Below, piece after piece: positions 36,377 to 44,310 of a stretch of 64,000 bases of DNA. The stretch's first letter is position 1; each line of letters opens with the position of its first letter. The notes below the pieces were generated by a model. The model made no database searches. It worked only from the letters and a program-made list of their open reading frames with translations, and was not told the origin of the DNA. The translations under genes and the position numbers were made by a program. This DNA is from Cystobacter fuscus (GTDB lineage: Bacteria > Myxococcota > Myxococcia > Myxococcales > Myxococcaceae): the NCBI RefSeq assembly GCF_002305875.1, contig NZ_CP022098.1, positions 2,294,001-2,358,000 of the forward strand. The letters are read 5' to 3'.

Positions 36377-38251
36377 ATGGGCCTGGGTCTCCGCTCCTGG
36401 TGGCTGCGGTGTCTGGATGAATCCCTGACGGCGGAGCAGCGCCGGCTGCCTTTGGATGAGCTGGGCCGCCTCCGGGTGGTGGTGGGCTCGGTGGGTCTGC
36501 TGGTGCTGCTCGACCTGACCTACCTGGTGATGATTCCCCTCTACCCGCCGGCGCAGCGCACGCCCCAGGCGCTGGTGTTGGGGGGCAACCTGCTCGTTTG
36601 TCTGGGGGTGTTGGTGCTGGTGCGCCGTCTGCGCTCGCCCTTCGTGCCGTCCCTGCTGTTGTGTGGCGCGCTCGCCGTGTCGCTCCTCGCCGCCACGCTC
36701 CTGGTGGAGCATCCCGGTGGGGTGATGCACGGGGTGAACATGTTGGTGCCCCTGCTGGCCGTCTATCTGCTGGGCGCGCGCAGGGGCTTCGTCTTCACGG
36801 CGCCGCTGGCCTTCAACGCGGCGTTCCTGCACGAGTTCGTCCACTCGGGCTTTGGCCAGACGCGCCCCCTGTTCGCCGAGCCGAGCACCTCCTGGGGCAA
36901 CTTCATGGCGGGCCTGGCGCTGCTGCTGGGCTGGGCGCTCAGCTGGCTGCATGGCGCCGCGCGCGACGAGGTCCACGCCGAGCTGCGGCGCACGCGCCAG
37001 ACGCTGCGCGAGAGCGAGGGCAAGCTGAGCAGTCTCATCGAGAGCACGGAGGACGTGGTGCTGTCGCTCGATGCGCGGGGGCGCCTGGTGATGGCCAACC
37101 CGGTGGCCCAGCAGCTCTTCGCGCGGATGACGGATGGGGTGGCGCTCGTGCCGGGCAATCCGCTCTTGTCGCGCTGCCCCCCGGCGCTGCGCGAGTGGGT
37201 GGTGACGCGCGGCCGCATGGCCCTGGGGGGACAGCGCGTGCGGGCGGAGGTGGACGTGCTCGTGGAGGGGCGGCCGCGCACGGTGGACGTCCTCTTCAAC
37301 CCGGTGCGCGAGGGAGAGCGGGTGGTGGGCCTCACGCTCTTCGGCAGGGATCTCACCGAGAGCAAGCGCGCCGAGCTCCAGCTCGGGGAGATGCACCGCA
37401 ACCTGGTGGACGCGTCACGCCAGGCGGGCATGGCGGAGATCGCCACCGGGGTGTTGCACAACGTGGGCAACACGCTCAACAGCGTGAACGTCTCGGCCAG
37501 TCTGGTGATGGAGCGGCTGCGCGACTCGCGTGTGTCCGGGTTGGGGCGGGCGGTGGCGCTGCTGCGCGAGAACGAATCCCGGCTCGGCGACTTCCTGGGC
37601 GAGGACGTGCGGGGACGGCAGCTTCCCGCCTACCTGGAGGCGCTCTCGCTCCAGCTCGCCCGGGAGCGCGAGACGATGCAGGAGGAGATGCGGCGGCTCG
37701 TCCAGAGCGTGGACCACATCAGGTCCGTGGTGAGCATGCAGCAGCGCCATGCGCGCTTCAGCGGGACGTTGGAGCAGGTGGCCGTGCCCGCGCTCCTGGA
37801 CGATGCCCTGCGCCTGCTCGCCGTGTCGTTCGATCGGCTGGGCATCGAGCTGCGGCGCGAGTACGCCGCCGAGGTGCCGACGGTGCTGGTGGACCGGCAC
37901 AAGCTGTTGCAGATCCTCGTGAACCTGCTGAGCAACGCGCGCCATGCGCTGCTGGAGGAGGGGGTCGAGGATCGCCGGCTCACCCTGCGGGTGGAGCCCA
38001 GGGGAGAGCGGCTGATCATCTCCGTGAGCGACAACGGGGTGGGCATCGCCCCGGAGGTGGTGCCCCGGCTCTTCAGCCAGGGCTTCACCACGAAGAAGGA
38101 CGGGCACGGCTTCGGCCTGCACGCGAGCGCCCTGGCGGCGCGGGAGATGGGCGGCCAGCTCTCGTGCGCGAGCGAGGGCCGCTACCGGGGCGCCACCTTC
38201 ACCCTCGAGCTGCCGTTGGGCAAGCTGACGCCTCCCGACTCAAGGGTTTGA
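36377..38251 (+). CDS. Membrane sensor histidine kinase with PAS domain and atypical H-box
   Basis: The protein has 624 residues. Six or so hydrophobic segments (about 35-205) are followed by a coiled coil and a PAS domain (SLIESTEDVVLSLDARGRLV). The dimerisation helix has GMAEIATGVLHNVGNTLNSV, the HNVGN variant instead of HExxxP. The ATPase part has LVNLLSNARHALLEEG and VSDNGVGIAPEV. Its G2 box is HGFGLHASAL. The ATG at 36377 follows GCGAGG six bases before; a GTG at 36350 is the alternative. Its 3' end overlaps the convergent aat gene by 12 bp. It probably pairs with the hybrid kinase upstream. Confidence 0.9.
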   Translation: MGLGLRSWWLRCLDESLTAEQRRLPLDELGRLRVVVGSVGLLVLLDLTYLVMIPLYPPAQRTPQALVLGGNLLVCLGVLVLVRRLRSPFVPSLLLCGALAVSLLAATLLVEHPGGVMHGVNMLVPLLAVYLLGARRGFVFTAPLAFNAAFLHEFVHSGFGQTRPLFAEPSTSWGNFMAGLALLLGWALSWLHGAARDEVHAELRRTRQTLRESEGKLSSLIESTEDVVLSLDARGRLVMANPVAQQLFARMTDGVALVPGNPLLSRCPPALREWVVTRGRMALGGQRVRAEVDVLVEGRPRTVDVLFNPVREGERVVGLTLFGRDLTESKRAELQLGEMHRNLVDASRQAGMAEIATGVLHNVGNTLNSVNVSASLVMERLRDSRVSGLGRAVALLRENESRLGDFLGEDVRGRQLPAYLEALSLQLARERETMQEEMRRLVQSVDHIRSVVSMQQRHARFSGTLEQVAVPALLDDALRLLAVSFDRLGIELRREYAAEVPTVLVDRHKLLQILVNLLSNARHALLEEGVEDRRLTLRVEPRGERLIISVSDNGVGIAPEVVPRLFSQGFTTKKDGHGFGLHASALAAREMGGQLSCASEGRYRGATFTLELPLGKLTPPDSRV

Positions 38252-38950
38252 GCCGGCGGGGGTGTCCGCCGCGCTCCACCGGCCCCGGCGCGTGGGCTCG
38301 CGCTGGGCGCGGGCGAGCGCCTCGAGGAAGTGCTTGCGCGGCCAGGGCTCGGCGCCAAAGCGCGCCAGGTGCTCCGTCTCCACCTGGCAGTCGATGAAGT
38401 GGAAGCCCCAGGCCTGGAAGCGCTCCACGGCGGTGACGAAGGCCACCTTCGAGGCGTCCGGCGCGTGCGCGAACATGCTCTCGCCGAAGAAGGCCGCCCC
38501 CAGGGACACGCCGTAGAAGCCGCCCAGCAGTTCGCCCCCGGCCCAGGCCTCCACCGAGTGCGCGTAGCCCTGCTCGTGCAGGGTGACGTAGGCGTGCTGC
38601 ATCTCGTCGGTGATCCACGTGCCGTCCTGGCCGGGACGCGGCGCGCGGGCGCACGCGGCGACGACGTCGGCGAAGGCGGTGTCCCAGCGGATGTCGTAGA
38701 CGCCCGCCTTGAGTGTCTTGCGCAGCGAGCGGCCCACGTGCAGCTTCGCGGGCTCCAGCACGAAGCGGGGGTTGGGCGAGTGCCACAAGAGGGGCTGGCC
38801 CTCGTTGTACCAGGGGAAGATGCCCCGGGAGTACGCGGCGAGCAGACGCTCGGGGCTCAGGTCTCCACCGACGGCGAGCAGACCGGTGCGGTCCGCGCGC
38901 TCGGGTGGGGGGAAGAGATGCGGGTCGTCTCCGAGCAGATAGATGGGCAC
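38240..38950 (-). CDS. aat: Leucyl/phenylalanyl-tRNA-protein transferase
   Basis: The protein has 236 residues and is full length. Family signatures are LLAVGGDLSPERLLAAYSRG, IFPWYNEGQPLLWHSPNPR, GTWITDEMQHAY, GFYGVSLGAAFFGESMFA and FIDCQVETEHLARFGA. It transfers Leu or Phe from tRNA to N-terminal Arg or Lys of proteins, marking them for ClpAP in the N-degron pathway. The start is GTG; its G is also the last base of the TAG of the upstream LEA lipoprotein gene, indicating coupling. Confidence 0.96.
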   Translation of the reverse strand: MPIYLLGDDPHLFPPPERADRTGLLAVGGDLSPERLLAAYSRGIFPWYNEGQPLLWHSPNPRFVLEPAKLHVGRSLRKTLKAGVYDIRWDTAFADVVAACARAPRPGQDGTWITDEMQHAYVTLHEQGYAHSVEAWAGGELLGGFYGVSLGAAFFGESMFAHAPDASKVAFVTAVERFQAWGFHFIDCQVETEHLARFGAEPWPRKHFLEALARAQREPTRRGRWSAADTPAGSNP

Positions 38951-39786
38951 TACCGCGACACGTTGAGCTTCACGTCTCCGGACAGCGAGTAGGGCACGCG
39001 CACCAGCGGGCCGGTGAGCTCACCCGCGACCTCGTACGGCAGCGTCCCCTTGGCGATGAGCCCCCGGACTTCCGGACCCCACGTCTCCCGTGTCACCGCC
39101 ACCTCCACGGGATACACCCCGGTGGCCGCCGCGTCCACGATGTCCTGCTTGCCCAGCGTGCCCTCTCCGAGCCGCCGGCCCTGGATGCCGAGCGCCCAGG
39201 TGAGCCCATCCAGCCGCACCGGGAAGGGATTGGGGTTCTCCACGCCCAGGCGCATCACCAGGTCCACCTGCTCGTCCGAATAGCGCGCACCCTCCATGGC
39301 CAGCACCTTCACGCGTGGCAGCCGCGGCACGCGCACCTGCCGGGAAGCGGCGAAGGGCAGGGTGCGTTCCGAGCCACCCGAGCGCACCGTCAGGGTGCCG
39401 CGCACGGCCACCAGCAGCGAGCCTCCCTGGTCGCTCAGGGCCTTGAGGTCCTCCGGGCTCTTCACGGAGGGGGTACTCGCCATGAAGGAGAAGGCCGTGG
39501 GGGAGCCGGGCACGAGGGTGACCCCCAGCGCCGCCGTGCCCTTCTCCAGCACCTGCCCGTTGGAGACGAGCTCGTAGTCGGCCTTCTCCAGGGTGGCGGT
39601 CTGGGGGCTGGTGAGCTCGCCGGAGTAGCGCAATTCCATGCTCGCCAGGTCCTGGGCGATGACGCGTGTCTCCTCCTGGGCGAGCGAGACGGGGCCCAGG
39701 GGGACCGCGGGCGGGGTGGAGGCACACCCGGAGAGCCAGGCGGCGAACGTCAGGAGGTGGACGATGGCACGCGGGGCAGAATGCAT
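38950..39786 (-). CDS. LEA type 2 family lipoprotein, two-domain
   Basis: The protein has 278 residues. Signal peptide with lipobox LSGC. Two LEA type 2-like beta domains follow: about 45-145 and about 160-270, the second with VMRLGVENPNPFPVRLDGLT, where the N-P-N-P-F motif is characteristic. The family resembles plant desiccation proteins, but the bacterial role is unknown. The TAG overlaps the GTG of aat by one base. It is divergent from an HExxH protein gene across 66 bp. It is longer than the LEA lipoprotein at 11643. Confidence 0.78.
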   Translation of the reverse strand: MHSAPRAIVHLLTFAAWLSGCASTPPAVPLGPVSLAQEETRVIAQDLASMELRYSGELTSPQTATLEKADYELVSNGQVLEKGTAALGVTLVPGSPTAFSFMASTPSVKSPEDLKALSDQGGSLLVAVRGTLTVRSGGSERTLPFAASRQVRVPRLPRVKVLAMEGARYSDEQVDLVMRLGVENPNPFPVRLDGLTWALGIQGRRLGEGTLGKQDIVDAAATGVYPVEVAVTRETWGPEVRGLIAKGTLPYEVAGELTGPLVRVPYSLSGDVKLNVSR

Positions 39787-39852
39787 GGAGGCCAAGGTGG
39801 AGCGGGGGGCGTCTGGTCTCAAGGCATTTTGCGGTACACTGTTGACTACACC

Positions 39853-40509
39853 GTGGCCTACCCCCGCCAAAACCTCAACAAGGCCGTCCGCGCGCTCATC
39901 CGCGATATCGCCGCGAAGATGCCGGAGTTTTCCCACGTGAAGGCCAGCCGCATCCTCGTGGTGGCGGGCGAGGCCCGGCGTGCCTCCCGCGGCACGGTCA
40001 AGCCGCTGTGCTTCCGGGGTGGGCGCTGCACGGATCCCAGTGGCCGCCGCAAGCCCGTCATCCGCATCCAGGGCCGGCGGATGCTCTACTGCATCACCCT
40101 GCGTCCGCGCTTCTTCCGCGCGTCCACGCCCCAGGGCCGCGTCCAGACGGTGATGCACGAGCTCTTCCACATGTCGCGCCGGTTCGACGGCACGTTGCAC
40201 GCGGGGCGGCGGCACTCGGTGCTGGGCGAGGACTTCTACCGTCAGCTCAAGCCGCTGGTGCGCCGCTATCTCAAGCAGTGTCCCCCGGAGCTGCTCGAGG
40301 CGCTCGCGCGGTCGGAGGAGGTGCGGGTATTCCAGTGGTTGGAGCGCCCCGGGCCCGCCTATGTCCCCGGCACGTTCCGCGGGCGCACGGTGTACACCGA
40401 GGAGCAGCTCTACTACGGCATCGTCCGCATGGTGACGCACAAGCGCCCCGAGGTGAAGCTCGCCAAGCCCCGGCGCAAGGAGCGCGTGGAGAAGGAGCGG
40501 GTGCATTGA
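39853..40509 (+). CDS. Putative zinc metallopeptidase (HExxH)
   Basis: The protein has 218 residues. The motif MHELFHMSRRFDG provides HExxH for zinc. Upstream is a basic domain with CFRGGRCTDPSGRRKPVIRI and LYCITLRPRFFRA, where cysteines might bind a second metal. The C-terminus is strongly basic (KPRRKERVEKER). No signal peptide is seen, so it acts in the cytoplasm. The GTG at 39853 is chosen, since the frame upstream holds no domain. It matches a small family of predicted metallopeptidases in myxobacteria whose substrate is unknown. Confidence 0.7.
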   Translation: MAYPRQNLNKAVRALIRDIAAKMPEFSHVKASRILVVAGEARRASRGTVKPLCFRGGRCTDPSGRRKPVIRIQGRRMLYCITLRPRFFRASTPQGRVQTVMHELFHMSRRFDGTLHAGRRHSVLGEDFYRQLKPLVRRYLKQCPPELLEALARSEEVRVFQWLERPGPAYVPGTFRGRTVYTEEQLYYGIVRMVTHKRPEVKLAKPRRKERVEKERVH

Positions 40510-40557
40510 GTCACCCGGTGAGCGTCACCCGGTGGGCCACCCGGCGCGCCGCGCGCG

Positions 40558-40902
40558 TCAGTTGAGGTAGCGCGGCCGCGGAGGGACGGGGGGCTCGGCG
40601 GGTTGCTCCTTCATCAGCTCCAGGCCCTGGCGGGTGAGCAGGAAGCGCACGGTGCCGGAGCCGCGCTCCGTTTCGATCTCCGCCTCGAAGGCGGGCCCCG
40701 CCAGGGTGCCCATCTGCACGTCCTTGCGCAGGTTGCGCACCCGTCCGGTGAGCAGATCTCCCGCCACCGGCTGCTCCGAGTCACCGCGCCGGTAGAGATC
40801 ATACGCCGCCTGATGCAGGGTCATGGCCAGCGCGGGCGTCAACGGCTGCGAGCTGAACAAGACCGAGATGAGGACCCAATAGGGGGGGGACTGTTCGGCC
40901 AT
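40558..40902 (-). CDS. Hypothetical protein (114 residues)
   Basis: A well-formed small protein: a hydrophobic N-terminal third (YWVLISVLFSSQPLTPALAM), then a charged region with AAYDLYRRGDSEQPVAGDLL and a beta-like end (GSGTVRFLLTRQGLELMKEQ), closing with a Pro-rich tail. It has no known domain. It is divergent from the alpha-amylase gene across 159 bp and convergent with the metallopeptidase gene. Composition and length support real coding. Confidence 0.6.
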   Translation of the reverse strand: MAEQSPPYWVLISVLFSSQPLTPALAMTLHQAAYDLYRRGDSEQPVAGDLLTGRVRNLRKDVQMGTLAGPAFEAEIETERGSGTVRFLLTRQGLELMKEQPAEPPVPPRPRYLN

Positions 40903-41061
40903 TGCCCGATCCTAACGCCTCCCAGGTGCGTCCCCCACCTCTTTCCACCGGACGGCGGCTCCGGCCTGTCCCGGCGCGTCATGACGGACCGTCTCTCCCC
41001 GGCCGGGCGGAAAGGCAGTAGAGCGCGTGTCGCCTCACCCCCCTCTTTCCTGGAGTACCCG

Positions 41062-42324
41062 ATGCTCAAGAAGAAAGTGTTTGGCGGAGCCGTGTCCCTG
41101 TCGTGGGCCCTGGCGTTGCTGGGTGCGCCGGCCGTGTTCGCGGGGCCCATGGATGGCAACAGCGGCGATGTGATGCTGCAGGGCTTCCACTGGACCTCGT
41201 ACCAGACGTCTCCCTGGTGGGGCATCGTCCAGGGCAAGGCCTCGGACATTGGCGCCAGCGGCTTCACCATGGTGTGGCTGCCGCCCTCCAGCGACGCGGC
41301 CTCCAACGAAGGCTACCTGCCGCGCCAGCTCAGCGTGCTCAACAGCCGCTACGGCACCGAGGCGCAGCTCAAGTCGGCCATCGGCGCGCTGCACACCTAC
41401 AACGTGAAGGCCATCGCGGACATCGTCATCAACCACCGCGTGGGCACCACCAACTGGGCGGACTTCACCAACCCCACCTGGGGCTCGTGGGCGGTGGCGC
41501 GCGGGGACGAGTGGACGAGCGCCACGGGCAACGCGGACACCGGGGATGGCTATGGGGCGGCGCGCGACCTGGACCACACCAACGCCACGGTGCAGGGCGA
41601 CCTCAAGAGCTGGATGAACTGGCTCAAGTCCAGCATCGGCTACGACGGGTGGCGCTATGACTACGTGAAGGGCTTCAACGGCTCGTACGTGGGCAACTAC
41701 AACACCGCCACGGTGCCCTACTTCTCCGTGGGCGAGCTGTGGACGGACCTGAACCTCGCCAACCCCGATGCCCACCGGCAGCAGCTGATGAACTGGCTCG
41801 ACGCCACGGGCGGCAAGTCGACGGTGTTCGACTTCACCACCAAGGGCATCCTCCAGCAGGCCGTGCAGTACAACGAGTTCTGGCGGCTGCGTGACAGCGC
41901 GGGCAAGCCCTCGGGCGCCATCGGGTGGTGGGCGGCCAAGTCGGTGACCTTCATCGACAACCACGACACGGGGCCGAGCACCTCGGGCACGAGCCAGAAC
42001 CACTGGCCCTTCCCCAGCGACAAGGTCATGCAGGGCTACGCCTACATCCTCACGCACCCGGGCGTCCCGTGCGTCTACTGGGTGCACTTCTACGACTGGG
42101 GCCACAAGGATGCCATCAAGACGCTGATGTCCATCCGCAAGGCCAAGGGCATCCACTCCACGTCGGCGGTGAGCATCCAGGTGGCGGACTCGAGCCGGTA
42201 TGCCGCCATCATCACCGGCACGAAGGGCAGCGTGGCGATGAAGATCGGCCCGGGCGACTGGTCGCCGGGCGCGGGCTGGACGCTGGGCACCTCGGGGACC
42301 AACTACGCGGTGTGGACGAAGTAG
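41062..42324 (+). CDS. Secreted alpha-amylase (GH13, plant/archaeal-like subfamily)
   Basis: The protein has 420 residues. A signal peptide ends ...APAVFA. The barrel has VMLQGFHWTSY, IADIVINHRVGTT, GWRYDYVKGF (nucleophile Asp200), FSVGELWTD (acid/base Glu225) and FIDNHDTG (Asp302), all catalytic residues being present. A short C-terminal beta domain ends GTNYAVWTK. These features fit the small single-domain amylases related to plant enzymes. It hydrolyses internal alpha-1,4 bonds of starch or glycogen outside the cell. Its gene starts 159 bp from a divergent hypothetical gene and is followed after 21 bp by a zinc-ribbon gene. Confidence 0.95.
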   Translation: MLKKKVFGGAVSLSWALALLGAPAVFAGPMDGNSGDVMLQGFHWTSYQTSPWWGIVQGKASDIGASGFTMVWLPPSSDAASNEGYLPRQLSVLNSRYGTEAQLKSAIGALHTYNVKAIADIVINHRVGTTNWADFTNPTWGSWAVARGDEWTSATGNADTGDGYGAARDLDHTNATVQGDLKSWMNWLKSSIGYDGWRYDYVKGFNGSYVGNYNTATVPYFSVGELWTDLNLANPDAHRQQLMNWLDATGGKSTVFDFTTKGILQQAVQYNEFWRLRDSAGKPSGAIGWWAAKSVTFIDNHDTGPSTSGTSQNHWPFPSDKVMQGYAYILTHPGVPCVYWVHFYDWGHKDAIKTLMSIRKAKGIHSTSAVSIQVADSSRYAAIITGTKGSVAMKIGPGDWSPGAGWTLGTSGTNYAVWTK

Positions 42325-42345
42325 CGTGCTAGCCTCGCGGGGGCG

Positions 42346-42987
42346 ATGATTCCGTTCACCCGCAACTACACCGACCGCTCCAACAACTACGGCTTCCAGT
42401 TCGAGTTCAAGTGCGACAAGTGCCACAACGGGCACTTGTCGCCCTTCATCGCCAGCAAGGTGGGCATGGCGACCGGACTGCTCCAGGCGGCGGGCTCGTT
42501 CTTCGGGGGCACGCTGTCGCGGGCGGCCTACGCGGGGGAGCACGTGAAGGACGCCTTGCGCGGCAGTGCCTGGGACGAGGCCTACGCCGAGGCGGTGGAG
42601 GAGGCCCGCAAGCACTTCAAGCACTGCACCCGCTGTGGCCAGTGGGTCTGCCCCCAGGCGTGCTGGAACGAGGCCCGCGGCTTGTGCGAGTCCTGCGCCC
42701 CGAACCTCCAGGAGGAGGCCGCGCACATCCAGGCCCGCGTGTCCGTGGAGCAGGCGTGGACCAAGGCGCGCGAAGTGGACCAGGTGGCGTCCCTGGACAT
42801 GAAGGCCCCACGCTCGGTGGCGGTATCGGCCTGCCCGCACTGCCAGGCTCGCGTCGCGGGGGGCAAGTTCTGCTCCGAATGTGGCAAGCCGCTCGCGGCG
42901 GCCCGCGCCTTCTGCACCCAGTGCGGCACGGAACTGGCTCCCCAGGCGCGCTTCTGTTCAGAGTGTGGCACTCCCCGCGGCGCGTGA
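42346..42987 (+). CDS. Multi zinc-ribbon protein
   Basis: The protein has 213 residues. It carries a series of Cys pairs: FKCDKCHNGH, HCTRCGQWVCPQAC, LCESCAP, ACPHCQARVAGGKFCSECGK and FCTQCGTELAPQARFCSECG. The last two are double zinc-ribbon (DZR) motifs. A middle stretch, VGMATGLLQAAGSFFGGTLS, is mildly hydrophobic. No enzymatic domain is seen, so it may be a scaffold or adaptor. It ends 3 bp from the stop of the convergent ATPase gene. Confidence 0.85.
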   Translation: MIPFTRNYTDRSNNYGFQFEFKCDKCHNGHLSPFIASKVGMATGLLQAAGSFFGGTLSRAAYAGEHVKDALRGSAWDEAYAEAVEEARKHFKHCTRCGQWVCPQACWNEARGLCESCAPNLQEEAAHIQARVSVEQAWTKAREVDQVASLDMKAPRSVAVSACPHCQARVAGGKFCSECGKPLAAARAFCTQCGTELAPQARFCSECGTPRGA

Positions 42988-42990
42988 GCG

Positions 42991-44241
42991 TTACTTCCGC
43001 TTGGAGCGGCCCGCCGGGCGCGAGGCGGCGCGGGGCTTCTTCTGGGGCGGAGGCGGCTTGCGGCCGGGGGCTTTCGCGGGCTTGCCCTTGCGATCGAAGA
43101 ACGCGTCGAGCAGCTCGCTGCCCGTGAGGAACGAGGGCGTCGAGGGCGCCGGGGACGCGTAGACGTTGCCCTCGTCGTCCTGGCGCAACACGAACACCTC
43201 ATCCTGCTCCAGTCCCGGCAGCAGCATCGCCGAGTGCGTGGTGGCGATGAACTGGAGCTTGGGGAAGACCTGCTTGAGCGTGGTGATGAGCGTCGTCTGC
43301 CAGTGCGGATGCAGGTGGAGATCCAGCTCGTCCACGAGCACCAGCCCCTCCATGCGCTCGGGCGGTACCGGCTTGCCCGCCTCCAGGAGGATGTGGCCGA
43401 TGAGGTCCGCCAGCCACGCGATCGCTCCCTGGTAGCCGCGCGACAGCCACGTGGCGGGCAGCTTCACGCGCTGGCCCCCCAGGTTGAACTCGAAGCGGTG
43501 CGCCTCGAGCAAGTCCTGCCGGGTGCGCACGATGCCGTGGCTCTGCAACTCCAGGTCCACCACGCCCGGCAGCAGGTTGCCCTGCAACAGCACCTGCTTG
43601 AGCAGCTTGACATAGGCCTTGGCCTGCGCCGGCTCGAAGACGTCGGCGAAGCCCGTGGCGATGAGCCCTCCTTGATCGAAGAGGTTCGCCATGCGCTGGC
43701 GCAGGGGATCCGACAGGCCGTCGGCGTGGAAGGCGTGGGGGCGGGGCAGGGTGCGCACCGTGCCGTAGCCCGCGACGAACCAGCCGGGCAGCTGCGTGCG
43801 GCGCGCCTCGCGGATGGGATCGAACACCTGCGTGTGCTCGACGCCCACGTAGCGCGAGCTGCCCACCAGCTCGCGCCAGGTGCTCTTGGCCGCGATGGAG
43901 CTGCGCACGTACGGCGGCAGCGAGTGCTTCTTCTCCAGTCCTGGGTACTGGCGCGCCTTGTGCCCTTCCTGCCCGAAGGTGAACTCGGCGCCGATCAGCA
44001 TCAGCTCGGTGGACGGCTGCCGCCGGTCCGGCAGGCTCGTGACATCCGCGAGCTCACTGCCCAGCGAGCATCCACTCGCCGCGAGCCCGATGGCTTGGAG
44101 GATGGCCGTCTTGCACACGCCATTCTCCCCCACGAAGACGGTCCATGGCCGTACCTCCCCATCGGGACGGGTGAAGGAGAGGGCCACCTCTCGCAGGAGT
44201 TTCAGATTCTGGAGCGTGAGGCTGCGCAGGTACATGCCCAC
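42991..44241 (-). CDS. AAA-type (SMC/OLD-like) ATPase with altered Walker A
   Basis: The protein has 416 residues. The N-terminus LRSLTLQNLKLLREVALSF is typical of OLD/RecF-like ATPases. The P-loop reads VGENGVCKTAILQAIGL, with Cys43 where the motif GxxxxGK(T/S) has glycine. Walker B is LVLVDELDLHLHPHWQ and the switch histidine lies in FIATTHSAMLLPG, both intact. The tail is Lys/Arg/Pro-rich. No TOPRIM nuclease is fused. The role may be DNA maintenance or defence. It is unclear whether the Cys change lowers ATP binding or is simply a family variant. No partner gene is adjacent. Confidence 0.82.
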   Translation of the reverse strand: MGMYLRSLTLQNLKLLREVALSFTRPDGEVRPWTVFVGENGVCKTAILQAIGLAASGCSLGSELADVTSLPDRRQPSTELMLIGAEFTFGQEGHKARQYPGLEKKHSLPPYVRSSIAAKSTWRELVGSSRYVGVEHTQVFDPIREARRTQLPGWFVAGYGTVRTLPRPHAFHADGLSDPLRQRMANLFDQGGLIATGFADVFEPAQAKAYVKLLKQVLLQGNLLPGVVDLELQSHGIVRTRQDLLEAHRFEFNLGGQRVKLPATWLSRGYQGAIAWLADLIGHILLEAGKPVPPERMEGLVLVDELDLHLHPHWQTTLITTLKQVFPKLQFIATTHSAMLLPGLEQDEVFVLRQDDEGNVYASPAPSTPSFLTGSELLDAFFDRKGKPAKAPGRKPPPPQKKPRAASRPAGRSKRK

Positions 44242-44310
44242 CCACCATATCTTCAGTTGACCGACTTGTGGGGAATTCAGAGAGATTTGGAGGGTGTTTG
44301 CTGGGGGCGC

